Source: Campylobacter sp. LR291e
GTDB taxonomy: Bacteria; Campylobacterota; Campylobacteria; Campylobacterales; Campylobacteraceae
Length of the DNA stretch: 64,000 nucleotides
Reading direction: 5' to 3'
NCBI RefSeq assembly: GCF_008633915.1
Contig: NZ_VJNV01000015.1
Span: forward strand, 62,001-126,000
Shown here: positions 27,918-36,575 of the stretch, piece after piece
Numbering within the stretch: the first letter of the stretch is position 1
How the letters are laid out: each line of letters starts with the position of its first letter
The notes under the pieces: model-generated
Seen by the model: only the letters and a program-made list of their open reading frames with translations
Database searches by the model: none
Told to the model about the DNA's origin: nothing
Translations under genes and position numbers: made by a program

Positions 27918-28566
27918 AATTTTATTATTACTTATATGTTTAGCTTGTTTAAAGGCAGATGACAACCCATTTGCTGTAGAACAAAATGCAAGTATTGTAT
28001 TGCCTCAAGCCTTTCAAAGAGAAGAGATGAAATTTAATTCTGATGCAAGAATTTTAAAAAGTATAACTTTTAATTATATAAAGCTTGATGGCACTGAAGA
28101 AAGCGTGAGCGTGGATATTAATAAAAGTATTGATTGGCATGAAACCTATGCTTTTTCTCGTTCTAAAACCCCTGATGCTAGTCAAATTTTAGATGTATCA
28201 GTAACCATTCCTGAAAAAATAGATCAAAACATGGAGGCAAATAGTTCAATAAATATAGAAATGCCTTTACAAACCGAACAAATTTATGAATACATAGCTT
28301 ATACAACCTATAAAAATAAGATTAAATTTAATACTCAAGATGAGATAATTTCTGATTTTGCAATAGGCAATCCAAGCAAGATAGTAGTGGATTTTAAATC
28401 AGATAAGATAAGTCCAACTAAGAACATAAGACTTAATAATTCTTTGTTTAAAAGGATTGATTTTGGCTCACATAAGGGCTATTATCGTTTAGTAATTTAT
28501 TTGGATGGAAAATATAGCTATCATATAGATAAAGATGCAAATGGCTATACTATCAAACTTTTTTAA
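27907..28566 (+). CDS. Exported AMIN-domain protein with three N-glycosylation sequons (CgpA-like)
   Basis: 219 residues. A signal peptide (about 1-17) is followed by a mature region and a C-terminal AMIN domain (about 125-219, with KIVVDFKSDKI and RLVIYLDGKYSYH) that in other proteins targets septal or cell-wall sites. Three Campylobacter sequons D/E-X-N-X-S/T are present: EQNAS (Asn27), DINKS (Asn72) and EANSS (Asn112). In C. jejuni the protein next to the ATP-dependent ligase gene is the known glycoprotein CgpA, and this looks like its orthologue. ATG 27907 overlaps the previous stop; the frame extends eight codons upstream but then lacks a signal peptide. Confidence 0.85.
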
Positions 28567-29404
28567 ATTTTGTTTTTTTAATTTAATATTTGTAGATTTA
28601 GCAGTGGCCAATGAGCTTTTATTGTTTAGTAATTTTAACGAAAAAAATTTCAATGATGAAAACATAAAAGTCTTTATGATGAGTGAAAAGCTTGATGGAG
28701 TGCGTGGAATTTGGGACACAAAAAGCTTTAAAAGTAGAAAAAATTATATTATTAAGGTACCTAGCGATTTTATCAATAATTATCCACCCTTTGAGTTAGA
28801 TGGAGAATTTTTCATACAAAGGGCTAGTTTTGATGAAATTTCAAGCCTTATTAGAAGTGATGATATTACAAATAAGCTTTGGGAAAGGGCTAGTTTTAAT
28901 GTCTTTGACGTACCTAATGCTTGTAAAGAATTTAATCTAAATCCTTGCACACTAGAAAATCGCTTAAATATTTTAAAAGAGTATTTAGAAAAGTACCCAA
29001 ACTCAAGGCTTAAAATCATACCACAAATTAAAATTCAAAATTTAGCACATTTAAAAACATATTATGAAGAAATTTTAAAAAAGGGTGGCGAAGGCTTAAT
29101 TATCCGTAAAAATGAGCTTGATTATGAGAAAAAACGTTCAAATTTAGCTTTTAAATTTAAGCCTTTTTTTGATGCAGAATGTGAAGTTGTAGGCTATACA
29201 AAGGGCAAGGGCAAAAATATAGATAAGGTCGGGTCCTTACTTTGTAAAATGCAAGATGAAAGGGTGATTAAAATAGGCTCAGGCCTTAAAGATAAAGACA
29301 GAATCAACCCTCCACCAATCGGCTCAATTATCACTTATAAATTTAATGGTTTAACTAAAAATAACCTGCCTCGTTTTCCCGTTTTTTTACGCATTAGAAA
29401 TTAA
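28535..29404 (+). CDS. ATP-dependent DNA ligase with putative signal peptide (LigE-like)
   Basis: 289 residues. The N-terminus (about 1-26, ending LAVANE) is hydrophobic and looks like a signal peptide. Ligase motif I is EKLDGVRG with the adenylated Lys, motif III is FELDGEFF, motif IIIa FNVFDV, motif IV EGLIIRK and motif V LAFKFKPF. An OB-fold tail follows (GKGKNIDKVGSLLCKM). Small exported ATP-dependent ligases occur in Haemophilus and Neisseria and may act on incoming DNA; a role here is inference. The start overlaps the AMIN gene by 32 bp. A second ATG two codons later is equally possible. Confidence 0.88.
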   Translation: MQMAILSNFFKFCFFNLIFVDLAVANELLLFSNFNEKNFNDENIKVFMMSEKLDGVRGIWDTKSFKSRKNYIIKVPSDFINNYPPFELDGEFFIQRASFDEISSLIRSDDITNKLWERASFNVFDVPNACKEFNLNPCTLENRLNILKEYLEKYPNSRLKIIPQIKIQNLAHLKTYYEEILKKGGEGLIIRKNELDYEKKRSNLAFKFKPFFDAECEVVGYTKGKGKNIDKVGSLLCKMQDERVIKIGSGLKDKDRINPPPIGSIITYKFNGLTKNNLPRFPVFLRIRN

Positions 29405-29454
29405 AAAAAATGTAAAAATTATATGCTAAAACTTATAGCAAGGCTTTATTTAAC

Positions 29455-29483
29455 TTGACTTTGTAATATTTTTTCGTTAAAAT
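29455..29483 (+). promoter_or_regulatory. Promoter of the five-tRNA operon
   Basis: TTGACT at 29455-29460 and TAAAAT at 29478-29483, separated by 17 bases. The predicted start is a few bases before tRNA-Pro at 29501. The near-consensus -35 is unusual for Campylobacter, where -35 boxes are weak, and fits a strong stable-RNA promoter. Confidence 0.75.
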
Positions 29484-29500
29484 ACTTGCTTTATTTATTT

Positions 29501-29578
29501 CGGGGTGTAGCGCAGTCTGGTTAGCGCACCTGGTTTGGGACCAGGGGGCCGAAAGTTCGAATCTTTTCACCCCGACCA
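29501..29578 (+). tRNA. tRNA-Pro (TGG)
   Basis: Acceptor arms CGGGGTG/CACCCCG pair fully. The anticodon loop is TTTGGGA with anticodon TGG. CCA is encoded. First of five tandem tRNA genes. Confidence 0.97.
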
Positions 29579-29588
29579 TTTTTAAAAT

Positions 29589-29666
29589 GGTGAGTGTAGC
29601 TCAGTTGGTTAGAGCATCAGATTGTGGTTCTGAGGGTCGTGGGTTCGAGACCCATCACTCACCCCA
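29589..29666 (+). tRNA. tRNA-His (GTG)
   Basis: Acceptor arms GTGAGTG/CACTCAC pair, with the extra G at -1 (29589) opposite discriminator C, diagnostic of tRNA-His. Anticodon GTG; CCA encoded. Confidence 0.97.
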
Positions 29667-29670
29667 CTCG

Positions 29671-29747
29671 GCGTTCGTAGCTCAACTGGATAGAGCGACA
29701 GACTTCGGATCTGTAGGTTATGGGTTCAATTCCTATCGGGCGCACCA
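29671..29747 (+). tRNA. tRNA-Arg (TCG)
   Basis: Acceptor GCGTTCG/CGGGCGC pairs with two G-U wobbles. The anticodon loop CTTCGGA gives TCG. CCA encoded. Confidence 0.93.
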
Positions 29748-29756
29748 TTGTTTTGA

Positions 29757-29833
29757 GCGCTCATAGCTCAGCTGGATAGAGCAACGGCCTTCTAAGCCGT
29801 AGGCCAGAGGTTCGAATCCTCTTGGGCGTACCA
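29757..29833 (+). tRNA. tRNA-Arg (TCT)
   Basis: Acceptor GCGCTCA/TGGGCGT pairs, with a G-U at the first position. The loop CTTCTAA gives anticodon TCT. CCA encoded. Confidence 0.93.
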
Positions 29834-29840
29834 TTTTTTT

Positions 29841-29925
29841 GCGGATGTGGTGAAATTGGCAGACACGCCAGACTTAGGATCTGGTGCAAAAATGCGTGAA
29901 GGTTCAAGTCCTTTCATCCGCACCA
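29841..29925 (+). tRNA. tRNA-Leu (TAG)
   Basis: Acceptor GCGGATG/CATCCGC. The loop CTTAGGA gives anticodon TAG, and there is a long variable arm as expected for Leu. CCA encoded. The 246 bp between this gene and fliI is AT-rich; I see no gene or clear terminator in it. Confidence 0.96.
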
Positions 29926-30171
29926 CTTCTTTATAAATTTTTTGTAATCTCATAAAAATTTGTGTTATAGCTAAAAATAGATATTAAAATTCGTTAAAGC
30001 GTATATTTTATCTGTATGTATTTGTTATAATTATTAGCAGTTTAGGATTTTATATAAATTATGGCGTTGATATTTATTTTTTAAACGATAAATAAAACAT
30101 TTACATAAATTATATTTTTTTTCTAGGACTTAAATTAATGTTTTAAAATTACCTTTTGCTAAATTTCAAAC

Positions 30172-31578
30172 TTAAACTTTTGCCTTTGTTGCTACATTTG
30201 GTGGAAGTGGTACATTTGTCTTTGTGGTTGCTAAATTTGGTTGTACATTAGCAACTGGTGGAAGTGGTACCTGGCTATCAATACCCTTTAAAAGTTCAAG
30301 CATTTCTTCAAATTCAAAATTTTCATTAGGTTCTTGCATCAGGAAATTTTGCATAAAATCCTTTTTTGCCACGGCTTCATCAAGTTCTTTATCTGTTCCT
30401 TTTTGATAAGCCCCAATCCTAAGCAATACTTCATTTTCCTTTAAAAGTGAATTTAAACGTTTAAATTTCATAACCAATGCCCTATGTTCTGGTTTTATAA
30501 TATCATTCATTACACGAGAGGCCGAATTTTGTATATTAATAGGAGGATAAATACCATAATCAGTCATTTCACGGCTTAAAACAATATGCCCATCTAATAT
30601 AGAACGACTCTGATCGGCAATAGGGTCACTCATATCATCCCCATCAACTAACACCGTAAAAAAGGCAGTTATAGTGCCCTTGCCCTCTTCTTTGCCTGCC
30701 CTTTCCATAAGTTGGGGTAATAAACTTAAAACGCTTGGAGGATAGCCCTTTGTAGTAGGTGGTTCGCCAAGGGCAAGGCCAATTTCTCTTTGTGCCATTG
30801 CAAAACGAGTAACACTATCCATTATGAAAAGCACGTCATGCCCCTTTTCTTTAAAGTATTCAGCCACACTCATAGCACAAAAGGCCCCGTATTTTCTCAT
30901 CAAAGCACTATCATCGCTAGTTGCAGCAATAATAACTGTATTATCAAGCTTTCCATTAAGATTTTTTTGTATAAACTCAGGTATTTCACGGCCTCTTTCA
31001 CCGATTAGGGCTACTACTTTTATGGTAGCCTTTGAATTTTTTACTATCATTCCCATTAAGGTAGATTTACCTACCCCGCTACCTGCAAAAATGCCTAGTT
31101 TTTGACCAACTCCACAAGTTAATAGCCCATCAATTGTCTTAACCCCAACTGGAAAAATCGTATCAATTAAACTTCTTTTCATAGCATCAATGGGTGCTTT
31201 CATAATAGGAATATAATGCGTTGGTTCTATATTTTCCTTGCCATCCTTTGCTCTCATGAATGGGTCAACCACTCTTCCTAAAAGCTCATCGCTAACGCCT
31301 ATTTGCATTCCAGCATCGCTTATAAACGCCTTATCGCCGATTTTAAAGCCCTCTATAAAAGAAAATGGACTTAAATAACTATAATTATCCTTTATTTCAA
31401 TAACCATAGCCAGAGTTTGTAATTTATCATTAGTATTTGAAACTAATTGTACTATATCGCCAATACCTGTTTTTAAGCCCTTAATCTCTAAGCTAGTTGG
31501 CGAAATTTTTGTAATTTCTCCAAAAACTACGCTTAAATTTTCTCGTCCTAATCTTTCCCTAAGTTTTTCTAATTTCAT
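30172..31578 (-). CDS. fliI: Flagellar export ATPase FliI with a repeated Pro-rich tail
   Basis: ATPase that energises flagellar type III export, 468 residues. F1-beta-like motifs: P-loop GSGVGKST at about 165-172, ALIGERGREI, a Walker B-type LFIMDSVTRFA and the VDGDDMSDPIADQ region. The C-terminal extension (about 430-468) contains two VPLPP motifs 19 residues apart, encoded by a perfect 14-bp direct repeat (30200-30213 and 30257-30270). The tail looks like a recent duplication. The ATG overlaps the folE stop by one base. Confidence 0.96.
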   Translation of the reverse strand: MKLEKLRERLGRENLSVVFGEITKISPTSLEIKGLKTGIGDIVQLVSNTNDKLQTLAMVIEIKDNYSYLSPFSFIEGFKIGDKAFISDAGMQIGVSDELLGRVVDPFMRAKDGKENIEPTHYIPIMKAPIDAMKRSLIDTIFPVGVKTIDGLLTCGVGQKLGIFAGSGVGKSTLMGMIVKNSKATIKVVALIGERGREIPEFIQKNLNGKLDNTVIIAATSDDSALMRKYGAFCAMSVAEYFKEKGHDVLFIMDSVTRFAMAQREIGLALGEPPTTKGYPPSVLSLLPQLMERAGKEEGKGTITAFFTVLVDGDDMSDPIADQSRSILDGHIVLSREMTDYGIYPPINIQNSASRVMNDIIKPEHRALVMKFKRLNSLLKENEVLLRIGAYQKGTDKELDEAVAKKDFMQNFLMQEPNENFEFEEMLELLKGIDSQVPLPPVANVQPNLATTKTNVPLPPNVATKAKV

Positions 31579-32150
31579 TAAAAACGAACCTGTTTAAAAG
31601 AATTTATCAAAGAAAAAAATTCCTTTCTAGTCTTTTCATCTTTTAAAAAAATGCCCCTAAGTGCAGAAGTTGAGGTAGTGCAATTTACTTTTTCCACCCC
31701 ACGCATTTCAACGCATAAATGCCTTGCCTCAATAACCACGCCAACGCCCTTTGCTCCTACATTTTGCATTAAAGCATCTGCTATTTGTTCGGTTAATTGT
31801 TCTTGTATTTGAAGTCTTCTTGCAAAAATTTCAACTAATCTAGGAATTTTACTTAAGCCAACTACCTTTTTATCAGGTATATAAGCAACATGCACACGAC
31901 CAAAAAATGGCAATAAATGATGCTCACAAAGGCTATAAAATTCAATATCTCTTACAAGCACCATTTCGTTATTCGAACTTTCAAATAAAGCATTGTTTAA
32001 AATATCTTTTACATCTTTTTTATAGCCACTAGTAAGGTATTCAAACGCCTTAAATACGCGTTTTGGTGTATTTATAAGTCCTTCTCTGTTAGGATTTTCG
32101 CCTAATAATGTTAATATAGTTTTAATGCAATCTTGAAATTTTTCTTGCAA
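31578..32150 (-). CDS. folE: GTP cyclohydrolase I (TTG start)
   Basis: Makes 7,8-dihydroneopterin triphosphate from GTP for folate and queuosine. The zinc site and active site are visible: [18 protein letters not shown] and TTSALRG-type segment [11 protein letters not shown] place the start at TTG 32150, which gives MQEKFQDC and 190 residues, the usual Campylobacter length; a GGAG ribosome site lies six bases upstream. In-frame ATGs at 32219 and 32192 have no ribosome site and would add a non-conserved extension. Divergent from tig. Confidence 0.94.
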   Translation of the reverse strand: MQEKFQDCIKTILTLLGENPNREGLINTPKRVFKAFEYLTSGYKKDVKDILNNALFESSNNEMVLVRDIEFYSLCEHHLLPFFGRVHVAYIPDKKVVGLSKIPRLVEIFARRLQIQEQLTEQIADALMQNVGAKGVGVVIEARHLCVEMRGVEKVNCTTSTSALRGIFLKDEKTRKEFFSLINSFKQVRF

Positions 32151-32274
32151 ACTTAACTCCGTTATAGTAAAAAAATTTGCGTATTTTATCATAAATTGCT
32201 TTAAAAATTTTGCAATCAATAAGGAAAAATTTGCTATGATTACTCAAAAATTTTAGTTTTTAAGGGAAAATACA

Positions 32275-33561
32275 ATGCAAGTTAAAGCAACACAACTAGA
32301 CTCTGTTAATGCAAATGTAGATGCTAGTATTTCAAGCACTGCTATGCAAACGCAAATTCAAAAATTAGCCAAAGAAGCATCAAAAAGTGTTAAAATGGAT
32401 GGTTTTAGACCAGGGCATGTACCTGTAAATGCAGTATTAAAAAGATACGCAAAAGAATTAAAGCAAGATGCAGAACAAAGATTATTAAAAGAGGTTATAG
32501 ATTTAGCCTTAAAAGAACTTAAAAAGGATACAACTGAACTTGTAGGACAGCCTTATTTTGAAAAATTCGAACAAAAAGATAATGGCATTGAGACTAAATT
32601 GGTACTTTCATTTAGACCTAAGATTGAACTTAATGAGTATGAAAAATTAATTCCTAACTATGAGATACCAAAGGCTAGCAAGGAAGAATTTGAAGAAAAG
32701 AAAAATCAACTTTTAAGAAGATATGCTACAACTGAGACTGTGGATAAGCAAAGTTTAGAAGAAAAAGATTTTGCTAAATTTGATTTTGAAGGCTTTGTTG
32801 ATGGGATTGCTTTTGATGGAGGTAAGGCTGAAAATTATGTATTAGAAATAGGCTCAAAGCAGTTTATCCCAGGTTTTGAAGATGGCATGATAGGCATGAA
32901 AAAAGGTGAAGAAAAGGAGATAAAGGTTAAATTCCCGGATAATTATAATGCTAAAAATTTAGCAGGAAAAGAAGCTATCTTTAAGGTAAAATTACATGAA
33001 ATTCAAGTCTTAAAAATGCCAGAAATTAACGATGAACTTTTAAAAAAGCTTTTGCCAAATGAAGAAAAGCCAAGCATTGAACTTTTAGATAAACAAATAG
33101 AAGAACAAATTCATAATGAAAAATTGTATAAATTAATAAATGAAGAATTAAAGTCAAAATTTGTAGATTCTTTGATTGAAAAATTTGATTTTGATTTACC
33201 TCATGGCATAGTAGAACAAGAAACAGATATACAATTTAGAAATGCTTGGGTAAATTTTAGCGATGAAGAAAGGCAAAGTTTTGCTAAGGACAAGGATAAG
33301 GCAAAGGAAAAAAGAGATAGCTTTAAGGATGATGCAAAAAAAAGCGTTAAACTTACCTTTATAGTTGATGAGTTAGCAAGACTTAGAAAGATTGAAGTAA
33401 GCGACCAAGAACTCGTACAAGCAGTTTATTTTGAAGCCTATCGTTATGGAATGAATCCTAATGAACATTTAGAAAATTATAAAAAACAAGGTGCCTTGCC
33501 AGCCTTAAAAATGGCTCTTGTAGAAGAAAAACTTTTCCAAGATATTTTTATCAAAAAATAA
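32275..33561 (+). CDS. tig: Trigger factor (ribosome-associated chaperone and PPIase)
   Basis: 428 residues. The N-terminal ribosome-binding domain contains the signature region DGFRPGHVP near residues 40-48. The FKBP-type PPIase domain (about 155-240) shows DFDGFVDG-like FDFEGFVDGIAF and IPGFEDGMIGMKKGE. The C-terminal domain is long and helical. An AAGGGAAA site precedes the ATG. It is followed 10 bp later by clpP, the same order as in C. jejuni. Confidence 0.97.
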   Translation: MQVKATQLDSVNANVDASISSTAMQTQIQKLAKEASKSVKMDGFRPGHVPVNAVLKRYAKELKQDAEQRLLKEVIDLALKELKKDTTELVGQPYFEKFEQKDNGIETKLVLSFRPKIELNEYEKLIPNYEIPKASKEEFEEKKNQLLRRYATTETVDKQSLEEKDFAKFDFEGFVDGIAFDGGKAENYVLEIGSKQFIPGFEDGMIGMKKGEEKEIKVKFPDNYNAKNLAGKEAIFKVKLHEIQVLKMPEINDELLKKLLPNEEKPSIELLDKQIEEQIHNEKLYKLINEELKSKFVDSLIEKFDFDLPHGIVEQETDIQFRNAWVNFSDEERQSFAKDKDKAKEKRDSFKDDAKKSVKLTFIVDELARLRKIEVSDQELVQAVYFEAYRYGMNPNEHLENYKKQGALPALKMALVEEKLFQDIFIKK

Positions 33562-33571
33562 GGACGTATAA

Positions 33572-34156
33572 ATGAATATCCCTTTTGTTGTAGAAAAGAC
33601 AAGTAGAAGTGAGAGATCTTATGATATATATTCTCGCTTATTAAAAGATAGAATTGTAATGTTAAGTGGTGAGATTGAGGACAATATGGCATCTTCAATA
33701 GTAGCCCAGCTTTTATTTTTAGAAGCAGAGGACCCACAAAAAGATATTTATCTTTATATAAACTCACCAGGTGGAGTTATAACAAGTGGTCTTAGTATTT
33801 ATGATACTATGTGTTATATAAAACCTGATATTTGCACTATTTGCATAGGACAAGCTGCTTCTATGGGTGCCTTTTTATTAAGTTGTGGTACTCAAGGAAA
33901 ACGTTTTGCCTTGCCAAATGCTAGAATTATGATTCATCAACCACTAGGTGGGGCTAGAGGTCAAGCAACAGATATTGAAATTCAGGCCAAAGAAATTTTG
34001 CGTTTAAAAGCAGTTTTAAATGAAATTTTAGCAAAAAATACCAAGCAAAAATTAAGCAAGATTGCTAAGGATACGGATAGAGATTTTTTTATGAGTTCAA
34101 CCGAGGCTAAGGAATATGGCATTATTGATAAGGTTTTAGAAAAAAGCTTTAAGTAA
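33572..34156 (+). CDS. clpP: ATP-dependent Clp protease proteolytic subunit ClpP
   Basis: 194-residue serine protease subunit. Catalytic Ser lies in [11 protein letters not shown] (about residue 96), His in MIHQPLGG (about 121) and Asp in DTDRDFF (about 170). The oxyanion strand [10 protein letters not shown] is present. Downstream of tig with a 10-bp gap and upstream of def with a 9-bp gap. Confidence 0.98.
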   Translation: MNIPFVVEKTSRSERSYDIYSRLLKDRIVMLSGEIEDNMASSIVAQLLFLEAEDPQKDIYLYINSPGGVITSGLSIYDTMCYIKPDICTICIGQAASMGAFLLSCGTQGKRFALPNARIMIHQPLGGARGQATDIEIQAKEILRLKAVLNEILAKNTKQKLSKIAKDTDRDFFMSSTEAKEYGIIDKVLEKSFK

Positions 34157-34165
34157 GGTATTTTT

Positions 34166-34699
34166 GTGATAAGAAAGATTATAACCTACCCAAATAAGAG
34201 ACTTTTTTTGACCTCAAAAGAAGTGCTTGAATTTGACTCAAAACTTCATATTTTACTTGATGACATGTATGAGACTATGATAGCAAATAATGGCGTAGGT
34301 ATAGCAGCTATTCAAGTAGATGTGCCACTTCGTGCCTTGCTTGTAAATATACTTGATGAAAATGAAGAACAAAAAAAAGAAAATTTACTTGAGATTATAA
34401 ATCCTAAGATAACCCCACTAGGAGACGAGCAAATCACTTGTACAGAAGGATGTTTAAGCGTGCCTGAATTTTTTGAAGAAGTAAATAGGTATAAGCATAT
34501 TTTATTAGAATATCAAGATCGCTTTGGCGAATTTCAAAGACTTGAAGCAAGTGATTTTTTAGCAGTTGCAATCCAGCATGAAAATGACCATTTAGATGGA
34601 CATCTTTTTATAGAGAGAATTTCTTATCTTAAAAGAAAAAAATTTGACACAGAATTTAAGAAAAAACAAAAATTAGCTAAAAAAAATGAAAAAGCTTAA
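34166..34699 (+). CDS. def: Peptide deformylase (GTG start)
   Basis: Removes the N-formyl group from nascent proteins, 177 residues. Motif 1 is GVGIAAIQV, motif 2 EGCLSVP with the metal-binding Cys and motif 3 QHENDHLDG with both His ligands. The start is GTG at 34166 with AAGGT upstream. The 3' end overlaps yifB by 14 bp. The product acts just before the methionine aminopeptidase encoded near 2 kb. Confidence 0.97.
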   Translation: MIRKIITYPNKRLFLTSKEVLEFDSKLHILLDDMYETMIANNGVGIAAIQVDVPLRALLVNILDENEEQKKENLLEIINPKITPLGDEQITCTEGCLSVPEFFEEVNRYKHILLEYQDRFGEFQRLEASDFLAVAIQHENDHLDGHLFIERISYLKRKKFDTEFKKKQKLAKKNEKA

Positions 34700-36191
34700 A
34701 TGTGTTAGTTTTGATGATAATCTTGATTTAATCGATGTTGAGTCTGTTTTTACTAAGGGATTACCTGGTTTTAGCATAGTAGGACTTGCAAATACAGCTA
34801 TTAAAGAAAGTGTTGAACGTATTAAGGCTGCCTTAATAAGTTGTGATTTTACTCTACCTGCTAGGAAAATCACTATAAATTTAAGCCCTTCAGGTATTCC
34901 AAAAAAGGGCTCTCATTTTGATTTAGCAATCGCAAGTTTAATCTTAATGCAAAATGATGATATAGATGAGTTTTTTGTCCTTGGAGAACTAGGGCTTGAT
35001 GGTAGCATAAAAAGTACAAATGAGCTTTTTTCCTTGCTTTTATTTTTAAGCACAAAGCTTAAAACTGCCAGGGTTGTAGTGCCAAAAAGCATAGCCATGA
35101 AGGCAAGTATGATTCCTAATTTAGAAATTTATGGGCTTTTAAATTTAGATGAAGTAGGAGAATTTTTTAAAGAAAAAAATTATGAAAAATTTCGAGTAAA
35201 TAAGGCTCATCCACTCTTTGAAAAGCCTTTGATTATAGACAATGAAATTTTTATAGAAAATTCAGATTTTAAATTAGATTTTTTAGATATAAAAGGGCAA
35301 GAAAATGCTAAAAGGGCTTGTTTAATCGCAGCCCTTGGTATGCATAATATTTTATTTGAAGGAAGCCCTGGAAGTGGTAAAAGTATGTGTGCTAAACGTT
35401 TAGTTTATATTATGCCACCTCAAAATTTAAAAGAAATTTTATTACAAAATGCTTATTTATCTTTAAATTCAAAAAACTGCGAATTCACAAAAGAAAGGGC
35501 TTTTCGCCACCCTCACCATACAAGCACCATGGCTAGTATTTTTGGAGGCGGGGTTAAAAATGCTAAGATTGGCGAGGTTGCCCTAGCAAATGGAGGAGTG
35601 CTTTTTTTTGATGAATTTCCTCATTTTTCAAAGCAGGTTATAGAAAGTTTAAGAGAGCCCTTGCAAGATTATAAAATTCATATTTCAAGGGTAAATTCAA
35701 AAACTACTTATGAGACAAAATTTAGCTTTATAGCAGCACAAAATCCTTGCCCTTGTGGAAATTTATTTTCTAAAAATTTAGATTGTAGGTGTTCTGAGAT
35801 TGAGATTAAAAAGTATAAAAATCGTATTTCAGCTCCCATTATGGATAGGATTGATTTATACGTTGCTATGGATGAGATTAGCAAGGATGATAAGCCAAGT
35901 TTTAGTTCAAAGGAGTTAAGCGATATGGTCTTAAATGCCTTTAAATTTGGCAAAAAAAGAGGTCAAAAGGAATTTAATGGTAAATTATGCGATGAAGATT
36001 TAAAGCATTTTTGCATTTTAGATAAGGATGCACAAGGAGTTTTAGATGTTGCAATTTCGCGTTTTAAATTATCTCAAAGAGGTATTAATAAAAGCTTAAA
36101 GGTTGCTAGAAGTTGTGCTGACCTTGATGAAAGTGAGCTTATCAAAAAAGAACACCTTTTAAATGCTTTAAGTTATAGACAAAGGATATAA
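34686..36191 (+). CDS. YifB/ComM-family Mg-chelatase-like AAA+ ATPase
   Basis: 501 residues. The N-terminal Lon-substrate-like domain (GLPGFSIVGLANTAIKES) is followed by the AAA+ module with Walker A GSPGSGKS (about 225-232), HHTSTMASIFGGG, a Walker B-like LFFDEFPHF and sensor region AAQNPCPCGN, then a C-terminal four-helix segment (RGINKSLKVARSCADL). ComM, the best studied member, promotes branch migration in natural transformation, plausible in a competent Campylobacter. The ATG lies inside the def 3' end. Confidence 0.93.
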   Translation: MKKLKCVSFDDNLDLIDVESVFTKGLPGFSIVGLANTAIKESVERIKAALISCDFTLPARKITINLSPSGIPKKGSHFDLAIASLILMQNDDIDEFFVLGELGLDGSIKSTNELFSLLLFLSTKLKTARVVVPKSIAMKASMIPNLEIYGLLNLDEVGEFFKEKNYEKFRVNKAHPLFEKPLIIDNEIFIENSDFKLDFLDIKGQENAKRACLIAALGMHNILFEGSPGSGKSMCAKRLVYIMPPQNLKEILLQNAYLSLNSKNCEFTKERAFRHPHHTSTMASIFGGGVKNAKIGEVALANGGVLFFDEFPHFSKQVIESLREPLQDYKIHISRVNSKTTYETKFSFIAAQNPCPCGNLFSKNLDCRCSEIEIKKYKNRISAPIMDRIDLYVAMDEISKDDKPSFSSKELSDMVLNAFKFGKKRGQKEFNGKLCDEDLKHFCILDKDAQGVLDVAISRFKLSQRGINKSLKVARSCADLDESELIKKEHLLNALSYRQRI

Positions 36192-36575
36192 ATGAAAAAA
36201 TGGCTTTTTTTAATACTTTTTGCTACAAAATTATTTTGTAATGTTGATTCTTCAAATTGTACCTATGTAAGTGCTGATAACATGCTATTTATAGCTATTA
36301 CTCATAATTGCAATACTATAGTTTGCGATAATATCCAAGGTCAATTTGCTAATTATAAAACAAAAAAGGTTTATACTTTTAAGGGTAGTGTTAAGGGAAG
36401 TTCGTATAATAATTTAGAATTTAAATTTAAAAATATAACAGATTCTTATATTATTCGCCAAAATGAGTTATTTACTATACAATATAATAATTTATTACAA
36501 ACTACTCCCCTTACGCCATGTAATAGCAACTCAAGCCATTCTTTGCAAAGAATTTTTTATGGGAAAAGTAGATGA
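36192..36575 (+). CDS. Small exported protein of unknown function
   Basis: 127 residues. A signal peptide (about 1-17, KKWLFLILFATKLFCN) is followed by a mature region with five or six Cys, probably disulfide-bonded in the periplasm (CTYVS, CNTIVC, TPCNSN). No catalytic motif. The ATG follows the yifB stop immediately and the stop overlaps the next gene by 4 bp, so it is firmly within the operon. It probably corresponds to the small conserved gene at this place in C. jejuni, which also has no function that I know of. Confidence 0.75.
   Translation: MKKWLFLILFATKLFCNVDSSNCTYVSADNMLFIAITHNCNTIVCDNIQGQFANYKTKKVYTFKGSVKGSSYNNLEFKFKNITDSYIIRQNELFTIQYNNLLQTTPLTPCNSNSSHSLQRIFYGKSR

Noticed and set aside
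29926-30171. Gene or RNA in the spacer between tRNA-Leu and fliI
   Set aside because: No open frame with a ribosome site and no recognisable structure; very AT-rich.
30824-31105. Open frame on the plus strand inside fliI
   Set aside because: It is antisense to a well-conserved ATPase gene, with no ribosome site and no plausible domains; a shadow of codon bias.
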